Assembly: GCA_018824405.1 (NCBI GenBank)
Contig: JAHJGO010000013.1
Coordinates: 62,001-126,000 of the forward strand
Direction: 5' to 3'
Source of the DNA: Gammaproteobacteria bacterium
Lineage (GTDB): Bacteria; Pseudomonadota; Gammaproteobacteria; Burkholderiales; Sulfuricellaceae
Length of the DNA stretch: 64,000 bases
Below the pieces are notes generated by a model. That model saw only the letters and a program-made list of their open reading frames with translations. It was not told the origin of the DNA and ran no database searches. The translations under genes were made by a program, and so were the position numbers. Positions 18,138-25,736 of the stretch are shown in pieces; within the stretch, counting starts at the first letter, position 1, and the number at the start of each line of letters is the position of its first letter.

Positions 18138-18539
18138 TTACGCACGGCACTCCGATGGGACGTATTTCACATCGCTTGCGTTGGTGCAATCCCATTCGAC
18201 ACCGCCGGTGGTGGCGTTAACCGTGGGTACGAGATCGACAGTGACGGTCACTGCGTTGATTCCGGTGGCGACAGAAGCGCTAATGGTACCTGCGAGGCAG
18301 GAGATCGTGCTCAGTCCAGTTGTACCAACGCTGACGCCTGCACAGTTGTCGGCTGCGCCATTGGCGATATTTTCGGATACCGTGGCTTTGGCAGAACTTG
18401 CAAGGCCAAGACCTTCAGTCACTTTTGCGCGGATCGTGTAGTCAGTATAAGCAGGTAGTGCGATCGCGGCCAGAATGCCGATAATGGCGATAACGATCAT
18501 CAGTTCGATCAGGGTAAAACCTTGTTGTACTTTTTTCAT
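18138..18539 (-). CDS. pilA: Type IV pilin (PilA-like major pilin)
   Basis: 133 residues with the class III prepilin leader MKKVQQG cleaved before Phe8, the conserved glutamate at mature position 5 (Glu12), and the hydrophobic assembly helix to about residue 30. Cysteines at 66 and 81, and at 118 and 131, suggest two disulfides; the last pair would close the C-terminal loop. It would be processed by PilD and assembled by PilB/PilC encoded at 2982-6891. A sigma-54 promoter lies upstream and a strong terminator downstream, so it is probably monocistronic and abundant. Confidence 0.96.
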   Translation of the reverse strand: MKKVQQGFTLIELMIVIAIIGILAAIALPAYTDYTIRAKVTEGLGLASSAKATVSENIANGAADNCAGVSVGTTGLSTISCLAGTISASVATGINAVTVTVDLVPTVNATTGGVEWDCTNASDVKYVPSECRA

Positions 18540-18599
18540 GATATTTTTCCTCGAGTTGTTTTAGATAAACAAAACACAGAAGTGTTTGTAGAGGAGTAG

Positions 18600-18615
18600 A
18601 GCACGATGCGTGCCA
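18600..18615 (-). promoter_or_regulatory. Sigma-54 (RpoN) promoter of pilA
   Basis: On the minus strand the sequence reads TGGCACGCATCGTGCT: the -24 element TGGCACG is perfect, and the -12 element GTGC differs from TTGC by one base, with correct spacing. The predicted start is about 50 bases before the pilA ATG. pilA is RpoN/PilR-dependent in many proteobacteria; no pilSR pair is in this window. Confidence 0.75.
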
Positions 18616-18736
18616 GCTACGTTTGATCCATTAGGAATGGCAGTGTGGCTATAGGGTTTTGTTTTAGTATGAATAAGGGTGGTTTCGTTTTTACCATGTA
18701 ATTATTTTAAGATGATGTTCGCATGGGGGGGCAGGA

Positions 18737-18755
18737 TGTGACGTTTTGCGTCACA
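18737..18755. other. Palindrome TGTGACG-N5-CGTCACA upstream of pilA
   Basis: A perfect seven-base inverted repeat with loop TTTTG, in the 296-base gap between pilA and the AbiEii-like gene. It lies about 120 bases upstream of the sigma-54 promoter, where an enhancer-binding protein could sit. It may equally serve the end of the AbiEii-like gene. The spacing does not fit a CRP site. Role unknown. Confidence 0.45.
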
Positions 18756-18835
18756 TGGGCGGGCGCTGGGAAGGGGGTAGACTCGATCCCCGCCGGGCAT
18801 CTTTGTTGCCAGGTTTTACAGCAGAAATTAGGTTT

Positions 18836-19525
18836 TTACTTCCCGGTCAAGGCGGCGAGGTTGAAAATCTGTGGAATGCGTTGCAGCCAGGAATCATCCA
18901 TTTGGAGCTTCTTCAGGCATGCGGCAAGGTGTCCGGGGTGGGCCATCATCGCGATGGCATTGTTAAAGGCTTTGCCCGCACTTTCGCCGTAGGCATTTCT
19001 GACCTTTTTCCATGCACTTTCAGGAATGGGGCCCCAGTTCTGGATCATGAGTGCCAAGTCGATTATGTCCCGGCTGGCGGTCGAGATGTCTGTATATCGA
19101 TCGGTATTCGCCAGCAATTTCTCAGCGTACATGTCCGTCCGGCATAACACCGGGATGCCCCAGAGCGAATTCATTTCTCCTGATAAAGGGATGCGGTCTT
19201 CGCGAATGATTTCAAATTTTATGGGTGTATTGTCAATTTCAACAAAGGTGCGAATGCCGTAACGGTCTGCCTTTAAATCACGGAGTTGTTTTGGCGCCTC
19301 CGTAAAGAAACCGGCCAGGCCCCGGTCATAGGCAATGTTTCTCAGAACGCGGTAACCCTCTGCTGATGCGCAGATCAGGTCAACATCAACAGACTCCCGA
19401 TATTCATCGAGCAAAAGCACAATGGCCGTGCCGCCGCCAAAGTAGCACTCTGTTTGCTCAAGTAATGTGCCGTCGAGGGCCTGCATAAGCTTGAAAACAC
19501 GCTGGTGATGCGCTCGCTTACACAT
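18836..19525 (-). CDS. AbiEii/AbiGii-like nucleotidyltransferase, putative toxin
   Basis: 229 residues with a nucleotidyltransferase signature: GGGTAIVLLL at about 30-39 followed by VDVDL (D47 and D49). This resembles the AbiEii/AbiGii toxin family, whose members inhibit growth by nucleotidylating targets and act in abortive infection or toxin-antitoxin pairs. The start overlaps the end of a 66-residue gene by eight bases, suggesting a two-gene unit. Toxicity and pairing are inferred from family and layout; no classical AbiEi winged-helix antitoxin is present. Confidence 0.7.
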   Translation of the reverse strand: MCKRAHHQRVFKLMQALDGTLLEQTECYFGGGTAIVLLLDEYRESVDVDLICASAEGYRVLRNIAYDRGLAGFFTEAPKQLRDLKADRYGIRTFVEIDNTPIKFEIIREDRIPLSGEMNSLWGIPVLCRTDMYAEKLLANTDRYTDISTASRDIIDLALMIQNWGPIPESAWKKVRNAYGESAGKAFNNAIAMMAHPGHLAACLKKLQMDDSWLQRIPQIFNLAALTGK

Positions 19526-19718
19526 TCAGGACGCCATGCCCATATTGCCGAATGAGGCGCTGCAGAAGTTGGCGCTCGGGCTCATCCATTTGTTCGGGGG
19601 CCACGAAACGCCAGTTCGCTTCATAAAGTGCAAGTGCCTCTTGTTCTTCGACAAGATCATCCTCGCAACGATTCCACGCGATAAGGTGCAGTTGAGGATA
19701 GTCGGCCAAGGCAATCAT
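19518..19718 (-). CDS. Small acidic protein, probable partner of the AbiEii-like gene
   Basis: 66 residues, rich in Glu, Gln and Leu (NRCEDDLVEEQEALALYEAN), with no domain I recognise and no signal peptide or membrane helix. It starts at ATG 19718 and overlaps the nucleotidyltransferase start by eight bases. By position it could be the antitoxin or an accessory subunit of a toxin-antitoxin-like pair; this is inference from gene order alone. Confidence 0.6.
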   Translation of the reverse strand: MIALADYPQLHLIAWNRCEDDLVEEQEALALYEANWRFVAPEQMDEPERQLLQRLIRQYGHGVLNV

Positions 19719-19871
19719 GGGCTAAATGTAAGGCGGTTTCCTTAAGGCGTCAATCGTGCGCCGCATAGAGTACCCTCCTTCCTGCCTCCCCATGTCGCCC
19801 GCAAGACCGCAGGGGGCTTCACCGTAGTTGTATTCCACTGAAGCGGAACAACGCACGCGAAGGAGTGTCCC

Positions 19872-19905
19872 CGCCGAGAGTGGCAGCAAGCTGCTCACTC
19901 TGGCG
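19872..19905 (-). terminator. Hairpin downstream of dnaJ
   Basis: Nested arms AGAGTG-GCAGC and GCTGC-T-CACTCT with outer CGCC/GGCG make a long stem 34-67 bases beyond the dnaJ stop, in a 220-base gap that holds no gene I can support. There is no T run. It is probably a terminator or 3' stabiliser of the grpE-dnaK-dnaJ message. Confidence 0.4.
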
Positions 19906-19938
19906 AGACAGGGGAGGGTCACCCCCCCGCCATGTGCG

Positions 19939-21072
19939 TTACGGGCCGAAAAACGCCTTGACCTTGTCCATCCACGATTTGGCGCGCGGATTGTGGCGGT
20001 CGCCATCGGCCAGGTTGAGATCTTCAAGTTCGCGTAGCAATTCCTTTTGCCGCTCGGTCAGGCTGACCGGCGTTTCCACGATGACGTGGCACATCAGGTC
20101 GCCGTGATGCTGGCTGCGCACGCCCTTGATGCCTTTGCCGCGCAGGCGGAATACCTTGCCGCTCTGGGTTTCGGCGGGAATCTTGATCTTGGCGTGGCCG
20201 TCCAGGGTGGGGATGTCGATTTCTCCGCCCAGCGCGGCAACAGTGAAGCTGATCGGCATTTCGCAGTGCAGGTCGTCGTGGTCGCGCTGGAACACGCCGT
20301 GCGCCTTGATCTGGATGACGACGTAGAGGTCGCCTGGTGGGCCGCCGTTGACGCCGTCCTCACCCTCGCCGGAGAGGCGGATGCGGTCTCCTTCGTCCAC
20401 GCCGGATGGAATCTTGACTACCAGCGTCTTGTGCTGCTTGACGCGCCCGGAGCCCTGACAGGTTCCGCAGGGACTTTGCACCATCTTGCCGCTGCCGTGG
20501 CAGCGCGGGCAGGTTTGCTGGATCGAGAAGAAGCCCTGCTGCATCCTGACCTGGCCATGGCCGCCGCAGGTGGTGCAGGTGGTCGGCTGGGTACCGGGCT
20601 TGGCGCCGCTGCCTTTACAGGTGTCGCAGTTCTCCATGGTGGGGATGCGGATCTTGGTTTCCGCGCCTCGCGCTGCATCTTCCAGAGAGATTTCCAGGTT
20701 GTAGCGCAGGTCGGCGCCGCGATAGACGTTGGAGCGTCCGCCGCGCCCGCCGCCACCACCGCCAAAGATGTCGCCAAAGATGTCGCCGAAAGCATCGGCG
20801 AAACCGCCCATGCCCGCCCCGCCCGCGCCACCCATGCCGGCCTGCGGGTCCACTCCGGCATGGCCGTACTGGTCATAAGCACCGCGCTTGCCGCTGTCCG
20901 AGAGTATCTCGTAGGCTTCCTTGGCTTCCTTGAAGTGTTCTTCCGCCTTGGGGTTGTCCGGATTGCGGTCCGGATGGTATTTCATTGCCAGCTTGCGGTA
21001 GGCTTTCTTGATCTCATCATCCGAGGCGTCGCGGTTGACGCCGAGGATTTCGTAATAGTCGCGTTTTGACAT
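19939..21072 (-). CDS. dnaJ: Chaperone DnaJ (Hsp40)
   Basis: Co-chaperone that delivers clients to DnaK and stimulates its ATPase. 377 residues in the type I order: a J domain with YHPDRNPD, a glycine-rich linker (about 75-115), four CxxCxGxG zinc repeats ([32 protein letters not shown]) and the client-binding C-terminal domains. Third gene of the grpE-dnaK-dnaJ unit, separated from dnaK by a 72-base repeat-rich gap with no obvious Shine-Dalgarno. Confidence 0.98.
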   Translation of the reverse strand: MSKRDYYEILGVNRDASDDEIKKAYRKLAMKYHPDRNPDNPKAEEHFKEAKEAYEILSDSGKRGAYDQYGHAGVDPQAGMGGAGGAGMGGFADAFGDIFGDIFGGGGGGRGGRSNVYRGADLRYNLEISLEDAARGAETKIRIPTMENCDTCKGSGAKPGTQPTTCTTCGGHGQVRMQQGFFSIQQTCPRCHGSGKMVQSPCGTCQGSGRVKQHKTLVVKIPSGVDEGDRIRLSGEGEDGVNGGPPGDLYVVIQIKAHGVFQRDHDDLHCEMPISFTVAALGGEIDIPTLDGHAKIKIPAETQSGKVFRLRGKGIKGVRSQHHGDLMCHVIVETPVSLTERQKELLRELEDLNLADGDRHNPRAKSWMDKVKAFFGP

Positions 21073-21079
21073 TTGTTGT

Positions 21080-21141
21080 GATGGGGAATGGGGAATGGGG
21101 AATGGGGAAAACCCCCATCACCCATCACTCATTACCCATTT
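21080..21141. repeat. Short tandem and inverted repeat between dnaJ and dnaK
   Basis: Four tandem copies of ATGGGGA-type heptamers (21081-21108) are followed by CCCATCACCCATCACTCATT and CCCATTTCCC, the complementary motif. The string ACCCATCACTCATT also occurs in the ftsH-folP gap (45385-45398). In RNA the two halves can fold on each other. This is a dispersed repeat, not a gene. Confidence 0.7.
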
Positions 21142-21144
21142 CCC

Positions 21145-23055
21145 TCACTTTTTCTCGTCCTTGACTTCTTCGAACTCGGCGTCCACCACGTTGTCGTCTT
21201 CAGGCTTGTGTTCGCCGCCTGCGGCCTGGCCCGGTTGCTGTTCGGCATACATCTTTTCAGCCAGCTTGTGCGAGGCTTCGGCAAGCGCCTTGGTCTTGGC
21301 TTCGATCGTGTCCTTATCGTTGCCTTTAAGTGCCTCTTCCGCATCCTTCAGGGCTGCTTCGATCGCGGCTTTCTCGTCGGCGCTGATCTTGTCGCCGTAT
21401 TCGCCCAGCGATTTCTTCACAGAGTGAATCATGGAGTCGCACTGGTTGCGGGTGTTGACCAGTTCCACGGTCTTGCGGTCGTCCTCGGCGTGGGCCTCGG
21501 CGTCCTGCTCCATGCGGCGGATTTCCTCATCGGAAAGGCCGGAGCTGGCCTGGATCTTGATCTTGTTTTCCTTGCCGGTGGCCTTGTCCTTGGCAGATAC
21601 GTGCAGGATGCCGTTAGCGTCGATGTCGAATGTGACCTCGATCTGCGGCATACCGCGCGGTGCAGGCGGGATGTCGGAGAGGTTGAACTGGCCCAGGCTC
21701 TTGTTGCCGGAAGCCACATCGCGCTCACCCTGCAGCACATGGATGGTCACGGCATTCTGGTTGTCGTCGGCGGTGGAAAACACCTGCGAGGCCTTGGTCG
21801 GGATGGTGGTGTTTTTCTGGATCAGCTTGGTCATCACGCCGCCCATGGTCTCGATGCCCAGAGACAATGGGGTCACGTCGAGCAGCAGCACGTCCTTGAC
21901 TTCGCCCTGCAGCACGCCGCCCTGGATGGATGCGCCGACAGCCACGGCTTCGTCCGGGTTCACGTCCTTGCGCGGCTCCTTGCCGAAGAATTCCTTGACC
22001 TTCTCCTGCACCAGCGGCATGCGGCTCTGGCCGCCGACCAGGATGATGTCCTCGATATCGGTGATCTTGACGCCGGCATCCTTGATGGCTTGTTTGCAAG
22101 GCGCGATGGTGCGTTCGATCAGGTCTTCCACCAGCGATTCGAATTTTGCACGGGTGATCTTGACCACCAGATGCTTCGGCCCGCTCGCATCGGCGGTGAT
22201 GTAAGGCAGGTTGACTTCCGTCTGCTGGCTGGAGGACAGTTCGATCTTGGCCTTCTCTGCGGCTTCCTTCAGGCGTTGCTTGGCCAGCAGGTCGTTGCGC
22301 AGGTCGATGCCCTGTTCTTTCTTGAATTCGTCGGCCAGGTAGTCGATGACGCGGTTGTCGAAATCTTCGCCGCCGAGGAAGGTGTCGCCGTTGGTGGAGA
22401 GCACTTCGAACTGGTGCTCGCCGTCGATTTCGGCGATCTCGATGATGGAGATGTCGAACGTGCCGCCGCCCAGGTCATATACCGCGATTTTGCGGTCGCC
22501 TTCCTTCTTGTCCATGCCGAAAGCCAGCGCGGCCGCGGTCGGCTCGTTGATGATGCGCTTGACTTCCAGACCGGCGATGCGGCCGGCGTCCTTGGTGGCT
22601 TGGCGCTGGCTGTCGTTGAAGTAGGCTGGCACGGTGATGACGGCTTCGGTCACTTCTTCGCCCAGATAATCCTCGGCGGTTTTCTTCATCTTGCGCAGCA
22701 CTTGCGCGGAAACTTCCGGCGGGGCCATTTTCTTGCCGCGCACTTCCACCCAGGCATCGCCGTTGTCGGCCTTGACGATGGAGTAGGGCATCAGGCCGAT
22801 GTCCTTCTGCACTTCTTTCTCATCGAAGCGGCGTCCGATCAGGCGCTTGACCGCATACAGGGTGTTCTTGGGGTTGGTCACTGCCTGACGCTTGGCGGGC
22901 GCGCCAGCCAGAATTTCGCCGTCTTCGGCGTAAGCTACTATTGAGGGCGTGGTGCGCGTGCCTTCGGAGTTTTCGATTACCTTGGGCTGGCCGCCTTCCA
23001 TGACGGATACGCAGGAGTTGGTGGTGCCCAGGTCAATACCGATGATTTTTCCCAT
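21145..23055 (-). CDS. dnaK: Chaperone DnaK (Hsp70)
   Basis: Central ATP-dependent folding chaperone. 636 residues: an actin-like nucleotide-binding domain (about 1-380, beginning [14 protein letters not shown] and containing [12 protein letters not shown]), the substrate-binding domain (about 390-505) and a helical lid ending in the conserved acidic tail with [13 protein letters not shown]. Middle gene of grpE-dnaK-dnaJ. Its 5' side carries a palindromic repeat element (23111-23241), so transcripts from the grpE promoter must cross it. Confidence 0.99.
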   Translation of the reverse strand: MGKIIGIDLGTTNSCVSVMEGGQPKVIENSEGTRTTPSIVAYAEDGEILAGAPAKRQAVTNPKNTLYAVKRLIGRRFDEKEVQKDIGLMPYSIVKADNGDAWVEVRGKKMAPPEVSAQVLRKMKKTAEDYLGEEVTEAVITVPAYFNDSQRQATKDAGRIAGLEVKRIINEPTAAALAFGMDKKEGDRKIAVYDLGGGTFDISIIEIAEIDGEHQFEVLSTNGDTFLGGEDFDNRVIDYLADEFKKEQGIDLRNDLLAKQRLKEAAEKAKIELSSSQQTEVNLPYITADASGPKHLVVKITRAKFESLVEDLIERTIAPCKQAIKDAGVKITDIEDIILVGGQSRMPLVQEKVKEFFGKEPRKDVNPDEAVAVGASIQGGVLQGEVKDVLLLDVTPLSLGIETMGGVMTKLIQKNTTIPTKASQVFSTADDNQNAVTIHVLQGERDVASGNKSLGQFNLSDIPPAPRGMPQIEVTFDIDANGILHVSAKDKATGKENKIKIQASSGLSDEEIRRMEQDAEAHAEDDRKTVELVNTRNQCDSMIHSVKKSLGEYGDKISADEKAAIEAALKDAEEALKGNDKDTIEAKTKALAEASHKLAEKMYAEQQPGQAAGGEHKPEDDNVVDAEFEEVKDEKK

Positions 23056-23110
23056 GATTATTCCTTAATTTAATTAAGCAAATTCAAAATTCGTTGTGGT
23101 GTGCTGCTTA

Positions 23111-23241
23111 GTCATTGCGAGCAAAGCGAAGCAATCTCGCTTCTGTTTAAGTACAGATTGCTTCGTCGCTTTGCTCCTCGTTTACGATTCCACACGAACT
23201 TCAGTTCGTAGTGGATCGGAATCCCCTTGTGGGGCAATGAC
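23111..23241. repeat. Complex palindromic repeat between dnaK and grpE
   Basis: A nested inverted repeat. Outer arms are GTCATTGC (23111-23118) and GCAATGAC (23234-23241). Next are an arm at 23119-23136, starting GAGCAAAGCG, and its complement at 23156-23176. An inner hairpin ACGAAC-TTCA-GTTCGT lies at 23194-23209, with GATTCCAC/GTGGATC around it. The unit CATTGCGAGC also appears at 12731. This is the look of a mobile, non-coding intergenic repeat (REP/BIME/MITE class) placed inside an essential operon. Confidence 0.78.
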
Positions 23242-23310
23242 CGTGTACCTAAAAAAACCCTTGCTGCTAAAGTGGGGTTGAGTGCGCGACTTTCAAGCGT
23301 CTTATTCGCT

Positions 23311-23859
23311 TCAGGCTTCGCGGTTTTTCGCAACCATCACCAGCGCCGGGCGCAGGATGCGGTCGTGCAACTGGTAGCCTTTCTGCAATACCGTGACCAC
23401 CGTATTGGGTTCGGCGTCGCTATCCACCATGCTGATGGCCTGATGCTTGTGCGGGTCGAATTTCTCGCCGGCCGGGTTGAGTTCCGCGATGCTGGATTTT
23501 TCAAAGGCGGAAACCAGCTGCTTCAGGGTCAGCTCTACGCCGCTCTTGAGGCTCTCGATAGTGGCCGTTTCCACTGCCAGGGCCGCTTCCAGACTGTCTT
23601 TCACAGCCAGCAGTTCGTTGGAAAAGGTTTCCACAGCGTATTTGTGCGCATTGGTGACATCGGCTTGCGAACGCTTGCGGATGTTCTCGGCATCGGCCTT
23701 GGCACGCAGCCAGGCATCGTGGTGTTCCTGGGCGGCGAGTTCGGCCTGCTTCAGAAGCTCTTCCATGCTGGGCATGGTTTCCACGAGATTGTCGGCATCC
23801 GGGGTTTGCGTGATTCCGTCTTTCTGTTCCAGTTCGGGTGTGTTGTGTTCGTCTTGCAT
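23311..23859 (-). CDS. grpE: Nucleotide exchange factor GrpE
   Basis: Releases ADP from DnaK. 182 residues from ATG 23859 (AGGAG lies seven bases upstream; a TTG one codon earlier is possible). It has an acidic disordered start, a long coiled coil (about 30-90), and the C-terminal beta domain with [11 protein letters not shown] and [20 protein letters not shown]. First gene of the operon, behind the sigma-32 promoter. Confidence 0.97.
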   Translation of the reverse strand: MQDEHNTPELEQKDGITQTPDADNLVETMPSMEELLKQAELAAQEHHDAWLRAKADAENIRKRSQADVTNAHKYAVETFSNELLAVKDSLEAALAVETATIESLKSGVELTLKQLVSAFEKSSIAELNPAGEKFDPHKHQAISMVDSDAEPNTVVTVLQKGYQLHDRILRPALVMVAKNREA

Positions 23860-23887
23860 CAACGGGCTCCTTGGTCAACTGGGAGCG

Positions 23888-23915
23888 ATATGGGAACGGA
23901 CTTTCCCATTTCAAG
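23888..23915 (-). promoter_or_regulatory. Sigma-32 heat-shock promoter of grpE-dnaK-dnaJ
   Basis: On the minus strand CTTGAAA (23915-23909), a 14-base spacer and CCCATAT (23894-23888) match the RpoH consensus almost exactly. It lies about 30 bases before the grpE ATG. The rest of the 309-base gap (to 24168) shows no gene or clear structure. HrcA is encoded at 31495-32511, but no CIRCE operator was seen here. Confidence 0.85.
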
Positions 23916-24168
23916 CGTAGGGATAAAAGAAATTACCAAGGAAGCGGTGTTGGATAACGCGAAATATCAAGCAAATCCAACAGCTTGATCATTGAAATTC
24001 AATTTCGGAATGGATGGGAGATTTTATTTCAATCGCAAGTGCCCTGGTTTTCTTGTTTCAGTAAGGCTGTGTTTCATGGGGCGGTCCGGCTATTGCCATG
24101 GGCGCGATTGCAATCCATGTTTACAGGCATGAGGAGCAACAGAATTTTCCTGATGCTGAAGCCAGGCA

Positions 24169-25605
24169 TTAAGGATTTCCGCTGGAAAATCCAAGCGGAA
24201 TTGGGTTGCTCCACGATAGACTCAAGGCGGATTTTTCTGTCTGGCGCAGCAGTATTTGGCCAATGCTTTTGGCTGACATCGGGGGAAAGAAGTAATAGCC
24301 CTGCACTTCGTGGCACTGGTAAGAACGCAGAAAAATGAGCTGTTTTTCATTTTCCACGCCTTCTGCCACCACCCGAACGCCGAGGTTCTGCGCCATGGCG
24401 ATCACCGCGCGTGTAATGGCCGCATCGCTGGAATTGGTGGTGATGCCGCCGACAAAGGAGCGATCAATTTTGATGCTGTGGATGGGGAAGTACCTGAGGT
24501 AGCTGAGGGAAGAATAACCGGTGCCGAAATCATCGATGGCAAGCCTGACGCCCATGTTTTTGAGGACTTTCAGGGTTTCGATGGCTGCATCGATGTCGTG
24601 CAGGGCAATGGTTTCGGTCAGTTCCAGTTCTAGCCAGCGCGGCGCCAGGCCGCTTTTCTCCAGGACTCCATGCACCAGTTGGTCGAGCCCGGGCTTGCTG
24701 AATTGCTGCGCCGACAGATTGACCGCCATGCGCAGGCTGGTGTGTCCCTGTTTGTGCCAGGTGCTGTTCTGGGTGCAGGCGGTATGCAGCACCCACTCGC
24801 TGATGGGATGGATGAGTCCGGTTTCTTCCGCCAGCGGAATGAATTCCGTGGGTGAGATTGTGCCCAGTTCTGGATGGTTCCAGCGCAGCAGGGCTTCAAC
24901 GCCGCGCACTTCGCCGTTGTCAAGGTCGATTTGCGGCTGATAGAGCAAAACCAGCTGTTCTTTTTCCAGTGCGTGGTGCAAGGCACGCTCCAGTACGGCA
25001 CGGCGAGTCGAGCGGCGGCTCTGGTGCCGTTCCGGGTCGAAAAACAGATGGCTGTCACGTCCGTGGTCCTTGATCTGATCCATCGCAGTCTTGGCGTTGG
25101 CGATCAGCTCGCAGACGGATTTTCCCTGGCCCGGATAGTGGCTGATGCCGATACTGGCGGTGATGAAGGCTTCTTCTCCTTCGATCAGGAAAGGCGCGGA
25201 AAGGCTCTGATTGATGCGTTCAGCCAGGGCGGAAACCGCTTGGCCGTCGGCAGGGATTTCCACGGCCAGAGCAAAGGAGTCACCGCCCAGGCGGGCCAAG
25301 GCGCAATGCCCGGTCAGGAATGCTGCAAGGCGCCTGGAGCTGGCTTGCAGCACCAGATCTCCGGCTGCATAGCCGTATGTATCGTTGATCTGCTTGAAAC
25401 GATCTAGCCCGATAACCATAACGGCGAGTTCTTGTGACTTGTGTTCGGCGCGAGACAGGCATAACTCAAGCTGATTTCTGAACAGCGCGTAGTTGGGCAG
25501 GCTGGTCAATGCGTCGAGAAATGCGGGCGCATCAGGCAGGTTCAAATCAGGCAGCTGCTCCGGTTGAGCTTCAATGCTGGCGGCGGTGTTGTTTAGAAAT
25601 TGCAT
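24169..25605 (-). CDS. Degenerate GGDEF plus EAL domain protein, probable c-di-GMP phosphodiesterase
   Basis: 478 residues, no signal peptide or membrane helix. The GGDEF domain (about 30-190) has GGDSF at 107-111 instead of GGDEF, so diguanylate cyclase activity is doubtful. The EAL domain (about 200-450) keeps EALLR (237-241), NLSAQQF, ELTET, DDFGTGYSSL (358-367), KIDRSF, AEGVE and QGYYF, so phosphodiesterase activity is expected. The degenerate GGDEF may bind GTP as an allosteric module, as in some related proteins. The leader upstream is highly structured (25621-25687). Confidence 0.92.
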   Translation of the reverse strand: MQFLNNTAASIEAQPEQLPDLNLPDAPAFLDALTSLPNYALFRNQLELCLSRAEHKSQELAVMVIGLDRFKQINDTYGYAAGDLVLQASSRRLAAFLTGHCALARLGGDSFALAVEIPADGQAVSALAERINQSLSAPFLIEGEEAFITASIGISHYPGQGKSVCELIANAKTAMDQIKDHGRDSHLFFDPERHQSRRSTRRAVLERALHHALEKEQLVLLYQPQIDLDNGEVRGVEALLRWNHPELGTISPTEFIPLAEETGLIHPISEWVLHTACTQNSTWHKQGHTSLRMAVNLSAQQFSKPGLDQLVHGVLEKSGLAPRWLELELTETIALHDIDAAIETLKVLKNMGVRLAIDDFGTGYSSLSYLRYFPIHSIKIDRSFVGGITTNSSDAAITRAVIAMAQNLGVRVVAEGVENEKQLIFLRSYQCHEVQGYYFFPPMSAKSIGQILLRQTEKSALSLSWSNPIPLGFSSGNP

Positions 25606-25620
25606 CGAGTGGCTCAGTAA

Positions 25621-25687
25621 TCGGACAAGGCTATCCCGAACGTAAGGATAGGGGTTTGTCCCCGGCAGTGCTGCCGGAGTAGTCCGA
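25621..25687 (-). promoter_or_regulatory. Structured leader with alternative pairings ahead of the GGDEF-EAL gene
   Basis: On the minus strand the order is TCGGAC, the hairpin CCGGCAG-CA-CTGCCGG, then GGACAA, CTATCC, a nine-base loop, GGATAG and TTGTCCGA, ending 16 bases before the ATG. The final GTCC can pair either with the nearby GGAC of GGACAA or with the first GGAC, giving mutually exclusive folds. It does not match the GEMM c-di-GMP riboswitch consensus I know. It could also be a terminator of the response regulator gene 50 bases upstream. Confidence 0.45.
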
Positions 25688-25736
25688 AAGGATTGCAGGG
25701 ATTATCTGTCTGAGTATAGGAATAATCCTGCATGGT

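Noticed and set aside
18737-18755. CRP binding site
   Set aside because: The TGTGA and TCACA halves are nine bases apart rather than six.
20047-21069. A 340-codon open frame antisense to dnaJ
   Set aside because: Low-complexity Ala/Gly/Val-rich translation produced by the complement of the glycine-rich and zinc regions of dnaJ; no support as a gene.
21088-22944. A 618-codon open frame antisense to dnaK
   Set aside because: It mirrors the codon pattern of dnaK, has no recognisable domain, and lies entirely opposite a strongly conserved gene. Such antisense frames are common in GC-rich DNA with biased third positions.
25621-25687. GEMM-type c-di-GMP riboswitch
   Set aside because: The conserved GEMM bases (such as the GCACAGGGCAAACC and GGGACGCAAAGCC blocks) are not present; only stem-loop architecture is seen.
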